This document shows, one piece after another, positions 51,230 to 61,781 of a stretch of DNA of 64,000 nucleotides. Source of the stretch: Phycisphaerales bacterium (GTDB lineage: Bacteria > Planctomycetota > Phycisphaerae > Phycisphaerales > JAGLTS01); assembly GCA_023135165.1 (NCBI GenBank), contig JAGLTS010000013.1, positions 1-64,000 on the forward strand, given 5' to 3'. The notes below the pieces were generated by a model, which saw only the letters and a program-made list of their open reading frames with translations, did no database searches and was not told the origin of the DNA. Both the position numbers and the translations under genes were made by a program. The stretch's first letter is position 1, and each line of letters begins with the position of its first letter.

Positions 51230-52882
51230 ATGGCCGCAAAAGAACTGGCCTTTGACACCGATGCCCGCCAAGCCCTGCTCACCGGAGTTGAGAAACTCGC
51301 CGCCGCCGTCAAGGCGACACTCGGACCGCGTGGCCGCAACGCCGTCCTTGACAAGTCCTGGGGCGGACCCACCGTGACCAAGGATGGCGTCACCGTCGCT
51401 GAGGAGATCGAACTCCGCGACAAGACGCAGAACATGGGCGCCCAGCTCGTCAAGGAGGCTTCCAGCAAGACCTCCGATGATGCGGGTGACGGGACCACCA
51501 CCGCCGTCGTACTCGCCGAGGCCATCTTCCGTGAAGGGCTTCGCCAGATTACGGCAGGTGCCGACGCCAATGCCATGGTGCGAGGCATCCGCAGGGCGGT
51601 CGATACCGTCACACGCGAGATCGAGTCCATGAGCAAGCCCATCAAGGGCAAGGCCGACATCCAAAACGTCGCCACCATCTCATCCAACAACGATCGGGCC
51701 ATCGGCAAGATCATGGCGAATGCCTTCGAGAGGGTCGGCAAGGACGGTGTCATCACGATCGAAGAAGGCAAGACGATCGACACCTATGTCGATGTCGTCG
51801 AGGGTATGCAGTTCGATCGCGGCTACCTCTCGCCGAACTTCGTCACCAATGTTGACGACATGAAAGTCGAGCTTGAGAAGGCGCTCGTGCTGATCTACGA
51901 GGGCAAGATCGACTCGATCACAAAGTTCGTCCCCTTCCTTGAGAAGGTCATGGCCACGAAGAAGCCGCTTGTGATCATCGCGGAGGATGTCACGGGCGAA
52001 GCGCTCAGCACCCTGGTCATCAACAAACTGCGCGGCGTGCTCAACGTCGTCGCCGTCAAGGCCCCGGGCTACGGCGATCGTCGCAAGGCCATGCTCGCGG
52101 ACATCGCCGTTCTTACCGGCGGCGAGGCGATCATGAAGGATCTCGGCGTCGAACTTGATCAGATCCAGCTCAGCCAGCTCGGCATGGTCAAACGCATCGA
52201 GATCGACAGCGACAACACGACGATCATCGAAGGCGCGGGCAAGAACAGCGCGATCAAGGCGAGGATCGATCAGATCCGCCGGGAGATCGAGCTGTCCACC
52301 AGCGACTACGACACCGAGAAGCTCCAGGAGCGGCTCGCCAAGCTCGCGGGCGGCGTGGCGCAGATCAAGGTCGGCGCCGCGAGCGAAGCGGAACTCAAGG
52401 AGAAGAAGGCGCGCGTCGAGGATGCACTGCACGCCACCCGTGCAGCCATCGAGGAAGGCATCGTGCCAGGCGGCGGCGTCAGCTTCCTGCGGGCCGTACC
52501 CGCACTCGCCGCGGCGCGCAAGGCGGCGCGCGGTGACGAACGGCTCGGCGTCGATGTCGTCGCCAACGCAATGCAGCTTCCGCTTCGGACAATCGCTGAC
52601 AACGCCGGTGAAAAGGGCACCGTCATCGTCGCCAAGGTCAGCGAGCGGAAGGGCAGCTTCGGCTTCGACGCCCTGGCCCGCGAGTACGGCGACCTGATCG
52701 AGAAGGGCATCATCACGCCCGCCAAGGTCGATCGCACCGCACTGCAGAACGCGGCGAGCGTCGCCAACCTGCTGCTTGCCGCCGACTGTGTCGTCACCGA
52801 AAAACCACAGGACAACGAGCCCGCACCGGGCGGCGCGCCAGGCATGGACGGCATGGGTGGCATGGGCGGCATGGGCTTCTAA
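51230..52882 (+). CDS. groEL: Chaperonin GroEL, copy 1 (Gly/Met-rich tail)
   Basis: '[33 protein letters not shown]', '[10 protein letters not shown]', C-terminus '[13 protein letters not shown]'. Confidence 0.96.
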   Translation: MAAKELAFDTDARQALLTGVEKLAAAVKATLGPRGRNAVLDKSWGGPTVTKDGVTVAEEIELRDKTQNMGAQLVKEASSKTSDDAGDGTTTAVVLAEAIFREGLRQITAGADANAMVRGIRRAVDTVTREIESMSKPIKGKADIQNVATISSNNDRAIGKIMANAFERVGKDGVITIEEGKTIDTYVDVVEGMQFDRGYLSPNFVTNVDDMKVELEKALVLIYEGKIDSITKFVPFLEKVMATKKPLVIIAEDVTGEALSTLVINKLRGVLNVVAVKAPGYGDRRKAMLADIAVLTGGEAIMKDLGVELDQIQLSQLGMVKRIEIDSDNTTIIEGAGKNSAIKARIDQIRREIELSTSDYDTEKLQERLAKLAGGVAQIKVGAASEAELKEKKARVEDALHATRAAIEEGIVPGGGVSFLRAVPALAAARKAARGDERLGVDVVANAMQLPLRTIADNAGEKGTVIVAKVSERKGSFGFDALAREYGDLIEKGIITPAKVDRTALQNAASVANLLLAADCVVTEKPQDNEPAPGGAPGMDGMGGMGGMGF

Positions 52883-52969
52883 GCACACGTACCTGCCAAT
52901 CGGCTCGGACACACGAGAAAAACAACACGGCGTCAACGAACGCCGATGCAAGACAACGGAGACACCATC

Positions 52970-53260
52970 ATGGCAATCAAGCCACTCGACGATCGCATCC
53001 TCGTCAAGCCACAAGAGGCGGAAGACAAGACCGCAGCGGGGATCTACCTTCCCGAAGCCGCCAAGGAAAAACCTGTTCGCGGCACAGTCGTCGCGCTCGG
53101 CCCGGGCAAACTGCTTGACAACGGCAAACGCGGCGACATGAGCGTCAAGAAGAACGACATCGTCGTCTACGGCAAGTACGCAGGCACCGAGATCGAGATC
53201 AAGGGCAAGACCCACATGATCCTGCGAGAGTCGGAACTGCTCGGCATCATCGAGAAGTAA
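52970..53260 (+). CDS. groES: Co-chaperonin GroES
   Basis: '[44 protein letters not shown]'. Confidence 0.96.
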   Translation: MAIKPLDDRILVKPQEAEDKTAAGIYLPEAAKEKPVRGTVVALGPGKLLDNGKRGDMSVKKNDIVVYGKYAGTEIEIKGKTHMILRESELLGIIEK

Positions 53261-53354
53261 TCGCGCGCGTCGAGCGACTCCGCGATGGCGCGACGAAACA
53301 GGAAATCACCTCCGGCCTGCGAGCCGGGCAGCCACATACAGTTGGATACCAGCG

Positions 53355-54968
53355 ATGACAACGAAACAACAGTTGCGCGGTGAGACGGCTTTGCAGCACA
53401 TGAAGCGAGGCGTCCAGCGGCTCTCCCAAGCGGTCAAGATCACGATGGGACCCGTCGGACGCAACGTCGTCATGGAGAAATCCTATGGCGGCCCGGCGGT
53501 CACCAAGGACGGTGTCACCGTCGCCAAGGAGATCTCGCTTCCTGAGAAGTTCGAGGATATGGGCGTCAAGATGGTCGTCGAAGTCGCCAAGAAAGTCTCC
53601 GACAAGGCGGGCGACGGCACGACGTGCGCGACCATCCTGACCGAGGCGATCTTCGTGGACGGCCTGCGACACCTCGCCGCCGGCGCCAACCCCATGGCGC
53701 TGCAACGCGGCATCAACGCCGCTGCCAAGGTTGCCTGTGATGCGGTCGATGCGATCAGCGTCGAATGCACCGGCAAGGATGACTACCGCAAAGTCGCGAC
53801 CGTCTCGGCGAACCACGACAAGGAGATCGGCGAGACCATCGCGGAAGCGATCAACAAGGTCGGAGCGGAGGGCGTCGTCGAGGTCGAGGAAGGCAAGACC
53901 GCTGAAATGACGCTCGAATACGTCGAGGGCATGCAGTTCGACAAGGGCTATCTCAGCCCCTACTTCATGACCGATCCGGCAAACAGCGAGTGCATCCTCG
54001 AGGATGCGATGATCCTCATCCACGAGAAGAAGATCAGCAACCTCGCCGACCTGCTCCCGCTGCTCAACAAGGTGGCCGGCTCGGGCAATGCGTTGCTCAT
54101 CATCGCAGAGGATGTGGACAACGAAGCACTCGCGGCGCTGGTCGTCAATCGTCTGCGAGGCGTGCTGAAGGTCTGCGCGGTCAAGGCACCGGGCTTCGGC
54201 GATCGACGCAAGGCGATGCTCCAGGATCTCGCGGTCCTCACGGGCGGCACGTTCTTCAGCGAAGACCTCGGCAGAACGCTTGAGGACATCGATCTCACGG
54301 AACTCGGCAAGGCCAAGAAGCTCATCATCACGAAGGATGACACCACCGTCATTCGCGGTGCCGGTAAGAAGAAGGACATCCAAACACGCGCATCGCAGAT
54401 CCAGGCGCAGTACGACAAGTCCACGAGCGACTACGACCGTGAGAAGCTGCAGGAACGCCTGGCGAAACTGACGGGCGGCGTAGCGATCGTCAACGTCGGT
54501 GCCGCGACCGAGACGGCGATGAAGGAGCGCAAGGATCGCGTTGAAGACGCCTTGCACGCCACACGCGCCGCGGCGAAGGAAGGCTACGTGCCCGGCGGCG
54601 GCGTCGCGCTGATCCGCGCGATCGACGCCGTCGAGAAGAGCCGAGCCAAGGCCCGCGGCGATGAAAAGCTCGGCTACGACATCATCGCAGCCTCGCTGGA
54701 GAAGCCCGCATTCCAGATCGCCGACAACGCGGGCGTCGACGGCGACCTCGTCGTCGAGAAGATCAAAGATGGCCAGGGCAACTTCGGATACGACGCAGCG
54801 GCCGACACGTACACGGATCTTGTCCAGGCGGGTATCCTCGACCCGGCGCTCGTCGCCAAGCAGGCCTTGCAGAATGCCGCATCCGTCGCGGGCGTCATGC
54901 TGACCACCGATGTGCTCGTCACCGAACTGAAGGATGACGATGAACCGACGGACGACGCGGTGGTGTAG
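53355..54968 (+). CDS. groEL: Chaperonin GroEL, copy 2 (acidic tail, no GGM)
   Basis: '[33 protein letters not shown]', '[10 protein letters not shown]', C-terminus '[16 protein letters not shown]'. Confidence 0.96.
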   Translation: MTTKQQLRGETALQHMKRGVQRLSQAVKITMGPVGRNVVMEKSYGGPAVTKDGVTVAKEISLPEKFEDMGVKMVVEVAKKVSDKAGDGTTCATILTEAIFVDGLRHLAAGANPMALQRGINAAAKVACDAVDAISVECTGKDDYRKVATVSANHDKEIGETIAEAINKVGAEGVVEVEEGKTAEMTLEYVEGMQFDKGYLSPYFMTDPANSECILEDAMILIHEKKISNLADLLPLLNKVAGSGNALLIIAEDVDNEALAALVVNRLRGVLKVCAVKAPGFGDRRKAMLQDLAVLTGGTFFSEDLGRTLEDIDLTELGKAKKLIITKDDTTVIRGAGKKKDIQTRASQIQAQYDKSTSDYDREKLQERLAKLTGGVAIVNVGAATETAMKERKDRVEDALHATRAAAKEGYVPGGGVALIRAIDAVEKSRAKARGDEKLGYDIIAASLEKPAFQIADNAGVDGDLVVEKIKDGQGNFGYDAAADTYTDLVQAGILDPALVAKQALQNAASVAGVMLTTDVLVTELKDDDEPTDDAVV

Positions 54969-54999
54969 CATGCCTCAATGAGCTCACGAGATCATGGCA

Positions 55000-55031
55000 A
55001 GGGTGCGATTGGCGTCGCGCCCTCGCCTTTT
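55000..55031 (+). terminator. Candidate rho-independent terminator after groEL2
   Basis: AGGGTGCGA-TTGGCG-TCGCGCCCT (9-bp stem with one G-T pair) followed by CGCCTTTT. Confidence 0.5.
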
Positions 55032-55171
55032 GGAAATGTCGAATGACGAATGTCCCATGGCTGGCGAGAGCGATGAAGCATCGACGATCAAGGAGTTCCG
55101 ATAGCGCATCGACAGCAACCGCGCCAGACTCATTCAGCATGAGACATTAGACATTCCCCGAAGGGCTCCCC

Positions 55172-56356
55172 ATGCCGGCCACACGCGATCGCGATTACTA
55201 CGAAGTGCTCGGCGTCACCCGCGACGCTGGCGCTGACGACATCAAGCGCGCGTACCGCCGGCTGGCGATGAAACACCATCCCGATCGCAACCCAGGCGAC
55301 GCCGAGGCTGAGGAGAAGTTCAAGGAAGCCGCCGCCGCCTACGAGGTTCTCAGCGACGACAAGCGCAAGCGGGTATACGACCAGTACGGTCACGAGGGCT
55401 TGCGCAGCACGCCCGGGCACGACTTCCGCTCGATGCACGCTGAGGACATCTTCTCGATGTTCAACGAGATCTTCGGCGCGGGGTTCGGCGGCATGGGCGG
55501 CGCACGTGGGGGACGTGGGGGCCGCGGTAGGCCGGGGCGCCGCGTCGCACGAGGCTACGACCTTGAAACACAGGTCGAGATCACCCTAGGCGATGTGCTC
55601 ACGGGCGTGGAGAAGGATGTCGAGTTCACGCGGATGGATGTCTGCGAGACGTGCAAGGGCACCGGCGCCAAGCCCGGGACTAAGCCGATCGCCTGTGGGA
55701 CGTGTGGCGGCATGGGACAGGTGACGCAAGTCGGGCTGGGCGGCATGTTCCGCATGCAGACGACCTGTCCGAACTGCCGCGGTAGAGGCTCGGTGATTGG
55801 CGAGCATTGCAACACATGCCGAGGCGTGGGGCGCACCGGCAGGCATCGAAAGCTCTCGATCAAGATCCCGGCGGGCATCCGTGATGGCCAGGCGGTCCGC
55901 GTGCAGGGCGAGGGTGAGCCGCCGCCGCAGGAATTGTCGCCTGAGGGAACAGGTGTGCGAGGCGATCTGCACGTCGTCGTTCGCGTGACGGAACATGAGC
56001 TGTTTGAACGTGATCCGAACAACCCGGATCATCTCGTGCTGGTCATGCCGATCAGTTTCACGCAGGCGACGCTCGGAGCCGATGTCGAGGTTCCTCTGCT
56101 GGACGGTTCGACGACGCTGACCATTCCCAGCGGTACGCAGCACGGGGCGATCTTCCGCATCGTTGGTGAAGGTCTGCCGAACTTGCGATCCGGAAGACGC
56201 GGCAGCCTCGTTGTTGCTGTCAAACTCGAAATACCAACAAAGCTCACGAAGAAGCAAGAAGAGCTCATCCGTGAGTTCGCCGAGACGGAAGACATGAGCG
56301 TCCTTCCGGAACGGCGCGGGTTTATGAAGAAGATCAAGAACATGCTCGGCAAGTAG
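55172..56356 (+). CDS. dnaJ: Chaperone protein DnaJ
   Basis: J domain with HPD '[11 protein letters not shown]', four CxxCxGxG-type zinc motifs, C-terminal substrate-binding region. Confidence 0.95.
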   Translation: MPATRDRDYYEVLGVTRDAGADDIKRAYRRLAMKHHPDRNPGDAEAEEKFKEAAAAYEVLSDDKRKRVYDQYGHEGLRSTPGHDFRSMHAEDIFSMFNEIFGAGFGGMGGARGGRGGRGRPGRRVARGYDLETQVEITLGDVLTGVEKDVEFTRMDVCETCKGTGAKPGTKPIACGTCGGMGQVTQVGLGGMFRMQTTCPNCRGRGSVIGEHCNTCRGVGRTGRHRKLSIKIPAGIRDGQAVRVQGEGEPPPQELSPEGTGVRGDLHVVVRVTEHELFERDPNNPDHLVLVMPISFTQATLGADVEVPLLDGSTTLTIPSGTQHGAIFRIVGEGLPNLRSGRRGSLVVAVKLEIPTKLTKKQEELIREFAETEDMSVLPERRGFMKKIKNMLGK

Positions 56357-56382
56357 CCGGGCGAGGCGTTTCGAGGCGCGCC

Positions 56383-57012
56383 ATGAAGCGAAAGAAGAAC
56401 AAAGAACAGCTTGACGCGGAAGCGATCGACGACCAGGTCGACGACGCTGCGGTCGATGACCCAGCGCAGGACAAGGCATCGTCCGATGCGGACTACGATC
56501 CCGTCGAGCACATCGCCGAACTGGAGCAGGAGCGTGACGAAGCAATCGCGAAGTACCAACGCTCGCTCGCTGATTTCCAGAACTACCAGCGCCGCAGCAT
56601 CCAGAACGAGCGCCAAGCCAACGAGCAGGGCATCGCATCCGTCGCACGGGGTTTGCTCCCGGTGATGGACCATTTCACGCTTGCACTGGGTCAGGACCCT
56701 CAGCAGACGACCGTCGAACAGTTCATGGCGGGTATGCGCATCGTGCGAGATGAACTCGTCAAAGCCCTCCAGATCCACGGCCTGACTTCAATCCAAGTCG
56801 AAGTCGGCGACGCCTTCGACCCGAAATACCACGACGCCGTCGCCCGTGTCGCGGCTCAAGACGTTGATCCCGGATGTGTGTCAAATATCACACAGGATGG
56901 GTTCATGCTCGGCGACCGCGTTCTGCGCGCCGTGAAGGTAACAATCGCGCCCGAAGACGTGGAAGACGAGCCGACTGATGCGACGGATGATGATGCTGAG
57001 CGCAGCGAGTGA
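56383..57012 (+). CDS. grpE: Nucleotide exchange factor GrpE
   Basis: 'YQRSLADFQNYQRRSIQNERQ', 'LLPVMDHFTLAL', 'GDAFDPKYHDAV', 'GFMLGDRVLRAVKVTIA'. Confidence 0.9.
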   Translation: MKRKKNKEQLDAEAIDDQVDDAAVDDPAQDKASSDADYDPVEHIAELEQERDEAIAKYQRSLADFQNYQRRSIQNERQANEQGIASVARGLLPVMDHFTLALGQDPQQTTVEQFMAGMRIVRDELVKALQIHGLTSIQVEVGDAFDPKYHDAVARVAAQDVDPGCVSNITQDGFMLGDRVLRAVKVTIAPEDVEDEPTDATDDDAERSE

Positions 57013-57036
57013 GCCGCCGGCGAAAGGAAGTATGTG

Positions 57037-57366
57037 ATGCCGACGTATGAATACGAGTGTGAAACGTGCGAGCACGCGTTCGAAGAGTTCCAATCGATGA
57101 CAGCTCGCCCGCTGCGCAAGTGCCCCGAGTGCGGCGAACGGTCGCTGCGGCGGCTGATCGGCGCGGGCGCGGGTCTGATCTTCAAAGGCAGCGGCTTCTA
57201 CGAGACGGACTACCGTTCCGCAAGCTACAAGAAAGCAGCAGAAGCCGAGAAGAGTGCCCAGTCATCCAAGTCAGACAAGAAGAGCGACGGCGCATCCGGC
57301 AAAACAAAGCCCAAAGCAGGCAATCCCGACGCCAAGAAGGCGGCAACGGCCAGCAAGTCCGGCTGA
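57037..57366 (+). CDS. FmdB family zinc-ribbon protein
   Basis: 'MPTYEYECETCEHAFEEFQSMTARPLRKCPECGERSLRRLIGAGAGLIFKGSGFYETDY'. Confidence 0.88.
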   Translation: MPTYEYECETCEHAFEEFQSMTARPLRKCPECGERSLRRLIGAGAGLIFKGSGFYETDYRSASYKKAAEAEKSAQSSKSDKKSDGASGKTKPKAGNPDAKKAATASKSG

Positions 57367-57423
57367 GTGCGCGGGAATGCCCGTCTGCGTGTTCGCTGCA
57401 CCCGATGATTGACAGATCCCGCT

Positions 57424-57510
57424 CACAGCCCCGCCTGGCAAGGCGGGGTTCGCTTCACCTGTGGATAGCGCACTTAGACGACGAACCTCGCCTTGCCAGA
57501 CGAGGCTGTG
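57424..57510. repeat. Paired 29-nt hairpin arms in inverted orientation (REP-like)
   Basis: 57424-57452 and 57482-57510 are 26/29 reverse complements; each arm is itself a hairpin. Confidence 0.8.
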
Positions 57511-57562
57511 ATGCAGGCACAACGGATGAAACCGAAATATCACAATGGACGGCGCCTCTGCG

Positions 57563-58435
57563 TCAGTTGCCGGCGAGCGCTGCAACTTGTTCGCGGAGCA
57601 GACGGGTGAACTCGTCGGGCTTTTCGAGCATCGGGAAGTGACCGACCTCTTCCATGAGAACCACGTCGAACGACGGCGAGAACCGGCGGTTCGACTCGAC
57701 CTTCGTCTCGTTCGGCGCTGCTGCGTTGATGCATCGCACGGGGACGGGACAGGCTGCGAGGATCGCCTTCTGATCGAGCGTGATGTAGGACCGCATCAGG
57801 CCGACGCCGACCTTCGGGTCCGTGGCGCATGCGCCCTCTGTGATGCGATCGACCAGCGCCGGGTCGGTCCATTCAGGCAGCATGCTCTGCAAGAAGCCCG
57901 CGCACACGCCCGCGAAGTCAGCCTCCAGCGCTGCGACAAAAGGCGCCATCATCTCCTCGGTGAACTCCAAGGCCACATCCTGCAGCGTGTCGACGCCGAT
58001 CACGCCGATGACGCGATCGGGCATCATCGCCGCTGCCTGAAGCGACACAGGCCCGCCCATCGAGTGGCCGACGAGAACGACCCTGTTCAGGTCGAGATGC
58101 TCCACGACGGCGACGACATCGCGGGCAAGGTCCGCGGTGGTCCACACGTCTCGGTCGATCCCGGACTCACCCTGACCGCCTAAGTCGAGCGCGACGACTC
58201 GGTGCGCCTCGTCAAGCGCCGCCATCTGCGCAGCCCAATGCGTGCGGTCGCAGCACCAGCCGTGGATGAACACGATCGTCGGATCACCGCCGCCCTGCGC
58301 GTCGTAGGCGATCTCCAGGCCGTCGAACGATGCGGTTCGGCCTGTCTGCGGCGGCTGTGGGGAGTCGTCCGAGGCACATGCGGACAGCGCGCAGGCAAGC
58401 AGCACACACATCAGGAGTTGCGTCATCGTCTTCAT
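57563..58435 (-). CDS. Alpha/beta hydrolase lipoprotein
   Basis: Lipobox 'LLACALSACAS'; 'VFIHGWCCDRTHW', nucleophile elbow 'VGHSMGG', C-terminal 'EEVGHFPMLEKPDEF'. Confidence 0.85.
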   Translation of the reverse strand: MKTMTQLLMCVLLACALSACASDDSPQPPQTGRTASFDGLEIAYDAQGGGDPTIVFIHGWCCDRTHWAAQMAALDEAHRVVALDLGGQGESGIDRDVWTTADLARDVVAVVEHLDLNRVVLVGHSMGGPVSLQAAAMMPDRVIGVIGVDTLQDVALEFTEEMMAPFVAALEADFAGVCAGFLQSMLPEWTDPALVDRITEGACATDPKVGVGLMRSYITLDQKAILAACPVPVRCINAAAPNETKVESNRRFSPSFDVVLMEEVGHFPMLEKPDEFTRLLREQVAALAGN

Positions 58436-58475
58436 GTCAATCCTCTCGGGTTCGAGTCGCGCGCCTGGTGGGGCG

Positions 58476-60557
58476 TCATCCGATCGGCCCTCGCTCGATC
58501 AGGATGGCGATGCGCAACAGTTCCGCCACGCTCCACGCCTGGGCGATGCAGCCCTGCGGTCGCTGGTCGAGATCGGCTGCGGCGGGATCACCGCCGTCGT
58601 AGACCTCCGCGATCTGCCCGAGGCACTGCGAATCGAGCTGCGCCAGGAGCGGGCTGATGAACTCGCGCGCCTGCCTGCGAGCGTTCTCGGTGAACCCTTC
58701 GGATCGCAAGAATGCCTCGACAAACGGCCCGATCAGCCAAGGCCAGCACGTGCCTTGATGATACGCCGCATCACGCGCGAACATGTCACCTTCAAAGCGA
58801 GGCTGATACGCCGGGTCCGTCGGGCTGAGCGTTCGCAGACCCATCGGCGTGAGCAGGTGCTCACGACACACATCCACAACCGCTCGTTGCTGGGCGATTC
58901 GCAAAGGCGAGTGCGGCAGACTCACAGCCAGGAGCTGGTTGGGCCTGATGTCCGGCACGGGTCGCCAGCCGTCTTCGTATGCCGAGTCAGCCGTCAACAC
59001 GTCGTACAGGCATCGTGTGTCGTCATTCCAGAACGCCTGACGGAAGGACGCAGCCACTTCGCCGGCCAGCATTCGCAGCGATGCGGAGAGCGCAGCATCG
59101 TGTGAGGTCACCGCCTCGGAGACGGCGAGCAGCGCGTGATGCCAGAGCGCATTGATCTCGACCGCCTTGCCGTGCCGGGGCGTGAACACGGTCCCATCGC
59201 GCTTGGCGTCCATCCATGTGAGTTGCGTATTGGCGTCCCCGGCGAAGATCAGTTTGTCTCCCTCATCCATGCCGATACCGAGGTCCGTACCACGGCGGTA
59301 GTGCTCGATGATCTCCAGGCACGCGGGCAGGGCGTGCTCGGCGAAACCGTCGAAGTCCTTCGACATGGCCAAGTACTGCGATGCAGCGTGGATGTACCAC
59401 AAGCTCGCATCGACGGTGTTGTAGTGCGGTCTGCCGCCGTAGTCATCGAATCGATTGGGGATCAGCCCTCGCTGCACATGTCTGCCGAACGTCGAAAGCG
59501 TTTGCAGCGCTTCACCCCAGCGCCCGGTCGTAAGCAGCAGGCCGGGCAGGCAGATCATCGTGTCCCGTCCCCAGTCGGCGAACCACGGGAAGCCGGCGAG
59601 GATCGACGTGGAGAGCACGCCGTCCACGCGCCGGCCGACGACATACGCATCGCTCGCACGGGCCAGTCGCAACACCGGCTCAGCGGTCACGCCCGACGCC
59701 CGCACATGATCGGTGATTGCCGCGATGTGTCCCTGATGCTGCGCGATGGACTCCTCGATCGGCCGAACCAGATCCGACCCGACCCCTGCGTAGATCGTGA
59801 GCGGGTGCTTGGAAGTTCTCGGGTCGAACGTGTACTCGAAGCAGCCGGGTGTGAAGAGGCTCTCGGAATCGGCCAGACCTCGCTCCGCTTCGCGCGCGTA
59901 GTGGAACTGATGCCACCAGTCTTCATCTGGCACGAAGATCGCCTGTTCGCTTCCGATGCACAGTTCACACGCATCGGTGCAGAGCATGATCTGCTTCGGG
60001 CCGGGGACGAAGCCGAACCGGTCATCCGTCGTGTCGCGGAGCAACTCGTGGAAGTCGCGCACGCTGACGAGCGGCGCGATGCGGATGCGTACTGTTCGGC
60101 CGGGCGATTTCACATGGTAGGAAATCGCACATTCATCACGATCGTCGAAGAGATACAGCTCTCGCGTGATCTCGACATCGCCGATCTGATACACCCATCG
60201 GCAGGCGTGGTCGATCTCGAACCGCTTGAGATACGTGTGGCCCTGTGGGTGGATCGTACCGTCGGTGAATCGGTGGTTGCTGATCTCAGCAACCGTCTCC
60301 GCCGATCGGCCCGTCTGGATGGCGATGCGCTCGATCAGCCCGTTGAGCAGCATGATGCGTCCGACGGGCGGCTGCGTGGCGGCGATGAGCAGGCCGTGGT
60401 ACCGCCTTGTGTTCAGCCCGAGCGCTGAGCCCATCGCGAAGCCGCCTCGCTTATTCGTGAGGAGCCACTCGATGCCGCTGAATGCATCGACATCGCCGTC
60501 GTAGGACAAGACGCGAGCGCTGTCTGATGGTGCACGTTGCTCAGCGGTCACGCTCAT
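58476..60557 (-). CDS. Amylo-alpha-1,6-glucosidase / glycogen debranching enzyme family
   Basis: 'EWLLTNKRGGFAMGSALGLNTRRYHGLLIAA', 'AGFPWFADWGRDTMICLPGLLL', 'NTVDASLWYIHA', 'YHQGTCWPWLIGPFVEA'. Confidence 0.9.
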   Translation of the reverse strand: MSVTAEQRAPSDSARVLSYDGDVDAFSGIEWLLTNKRGGFAMGSALGLNTRRYHGLLIAATQPPVGRIMLLNGLIERIAIQTGRSAETVAEISNHRFTDGTIHPQGHTYLKRFEIDHACRWVYQIGDVEITRELYLFDDRDECAISYHVKSPGRTVRIRIAPLVSVRDFHELLRDTTDDRFGFVPGPKQIMLCTDACELCIGSEQAIFVPDEDWWHQFHYAREAERGLADSESLFTPGCFEYTFDPRTSKHPLTIYAGVGSDLVRPIEESIAQHQGHIAAITDHVRASGVTAEPVLRLARASDAYVVGRRVDGVLSTSILAGFPWFADWGRDTMICLPGLLLTTGRWGEALQTLSTFGRHVQRGLIPNRFDDYGGRPHYNTVDASLWYIHAASQYLAMSKDFDGFAEHALPACLEIIEHYRRGTDLGIGMDEGDKLIFAGDANTQLTWMDAKRDGTVFTPRHGKAVEINALWHHALLAVSEAVTSHDAALSASLRMLAGEVAASFRQAFWNDDTRCLYDVLTADSAYEDGWRPVPDIRPNQLLAVSLPHSPLRIAQQRAVVDVCREHLLTPMGLRTLSPTDPAYQPRFEGDMFARDAAYHQGTCWPWLIGPFVEAFLRSEGFTENARRQAREFISPLLAQLDSQCLGQIAEVYDGGDPAAADLDQRPQGCIAQAWSVAELLRIAILIERGPIG

Positions 60558-60799
60558 GCCGACTTCCGTTCGAACAGTGAAGCGAAGGGGCCATCCACCG
60601 ATGTGGGTACCCGACGGGTTGCACGATCGTACCGGGAAACGACCGGCTGGGCAGCGCCCGGCGCCACGGGTCGATCGAAAACGTGCAGATGATCTTCAGC
60701 GGTCTTCATGACCCACGATACGGCGTATGATGCCCATCGTGCGGCTGCGGGACGGCCGACAACCGGGTCGTTCGGGCAACCGGCCAGTGGAGATGCATC

Positions 60800-61714
60800 A
60801 TGCGTGTTGCTGTCACCGGCGTTTCTGGATTCATCGGTTCGTACATCGCCCGCGCGCTACGAGGCGCCGGACACGACGTGACGGGGCTTGTCCGTGAAAC
60901 GAGCCGGCGCGACCACATCGAACCCTACGTGGACCGCTTCGTGGTGGGCGATCACGCTGATGCCGGTGTTTGGCCCGCCCTGCTCGACGGAGCTGACTGC
61001 GTCGTCCACAACAGCGTCGATTGGGCGCCGCTGCGGAAGGGGGACGATCCCAACAACCACCTGGCGTCGAATCTCATCGGCTCGATTCAGCTCATGGAGG
61101 CAGCCAAGCCGCGACAGTTCGTCTTCATCAGCTCAATCGCGGTGCATCACGATATGCGGCCTCGCTGGGCCGGCGCGATCGACGAGGACCATCCGCTTCG
61201 CCCGTCCACGACCTACGGCGCGTACAAGGCTGCGGTCGAAGCACATCTCTGGGCTGCCCACTTCGGGTCGGGGCTGAACACGTGCGCGATTCGGCCATCC
61301 GGCGTGTACGGGCTTGACCCGAAGATTGAGAGGTCGCACTTTCATAAGCAGGTTGGCCAACTTCGCAGCCGCGCCGAGTCAGGCAAGGCGTTCGCCAAGC
61401 CGGGCGGCGGGAAGTTCGTGCATGTCGAGGATGTCGCAGCCGTGGTCGCCGCAGTGGTCGGGAACAGTGACGCTGCAGGCAGGGCTTTCAACCTCGTCGA
61501 CTGCTACGCGCGCTGGGCGGACTGGGCCAGGCTCGCCTGCGAACTCATGGGGATCAGCATCCAAATCGACTTCTCAACTCCGCCGAAGCCCAAGAACACG
61601 TTCACCAAGGATGCAGCCCAGTCGCTCGGCGTGGCGATGGATCGCGGACACGCAGGCATCCGCGCGTACCTGCGCGAGTTGATCGCCGCCGTGGATTCGG
61701 ATGCATCCGCATGA
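60800..61714 (+). CDS. NAD-dependent epimerase/dehydratase (extended SDR)
   Basis: 'MRVAVTGVSGFIGSYIARALRGAGHDVTGLVR', 'YGAYKAAVE', 'RPSGVYGLDP'. Confidence 0.88.
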   Translation: MRVAVTGVSGFIGSYIARALRGAGHDVTGLVRETSRRDHIEPYVDRFVVGDHADAGVWPALLDGADCVVHNSVDWAPLRKGDDPNNHLASNLIGSIQLMEAAKPRQFVFISSIAVHHDMRPRWAGAIDEDHPLRPSTTYGAYKAAVEAHLWAAHFGSGLNTCAIRPSGVYGLDPKIERSHFHKQVGQLRSRAESGKAFAKPGGGKFVHVEDVAAVVAAVVGNSDAAGRAFNLVDCYARWADWARLACELMGISIQIDFSTPPKPKNTFTKDAAQSLGVAMDRGHAGIRAYLRELIAAVDSDASA

Positions 61715-61781
61715 ATGACGAATCCCGTGCCCGCCGGGCGAGGTCGTGCAACCACGGCCACGCTCTGTGGTAGAGCCGTGC

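Noticed and set aside
51000-51230. CIRCE or clear sigma32 promoter upstream of groEL1
   Set aside because: No TTAGCACTC-N9-GAGTGCTAA and no convincing heat-shock -35/-10 pair found by eye.
51680-53215. 511-aa minus-strand ORF antisense to groEL1/groES
   Set aside because: Mirror-frame artefact of highly biased groEL codons.
53247-54971. 574-aa minus-strand ORF antisense to groEL2
   Set aside because: Same explanation; sense strand is unambiguous GroEL.
58440-58470. 'GGGTTCGAGTC' considered as a tRNA T-arm
   Set aside because: No acceptor, D-arm or anticodon arm around it.
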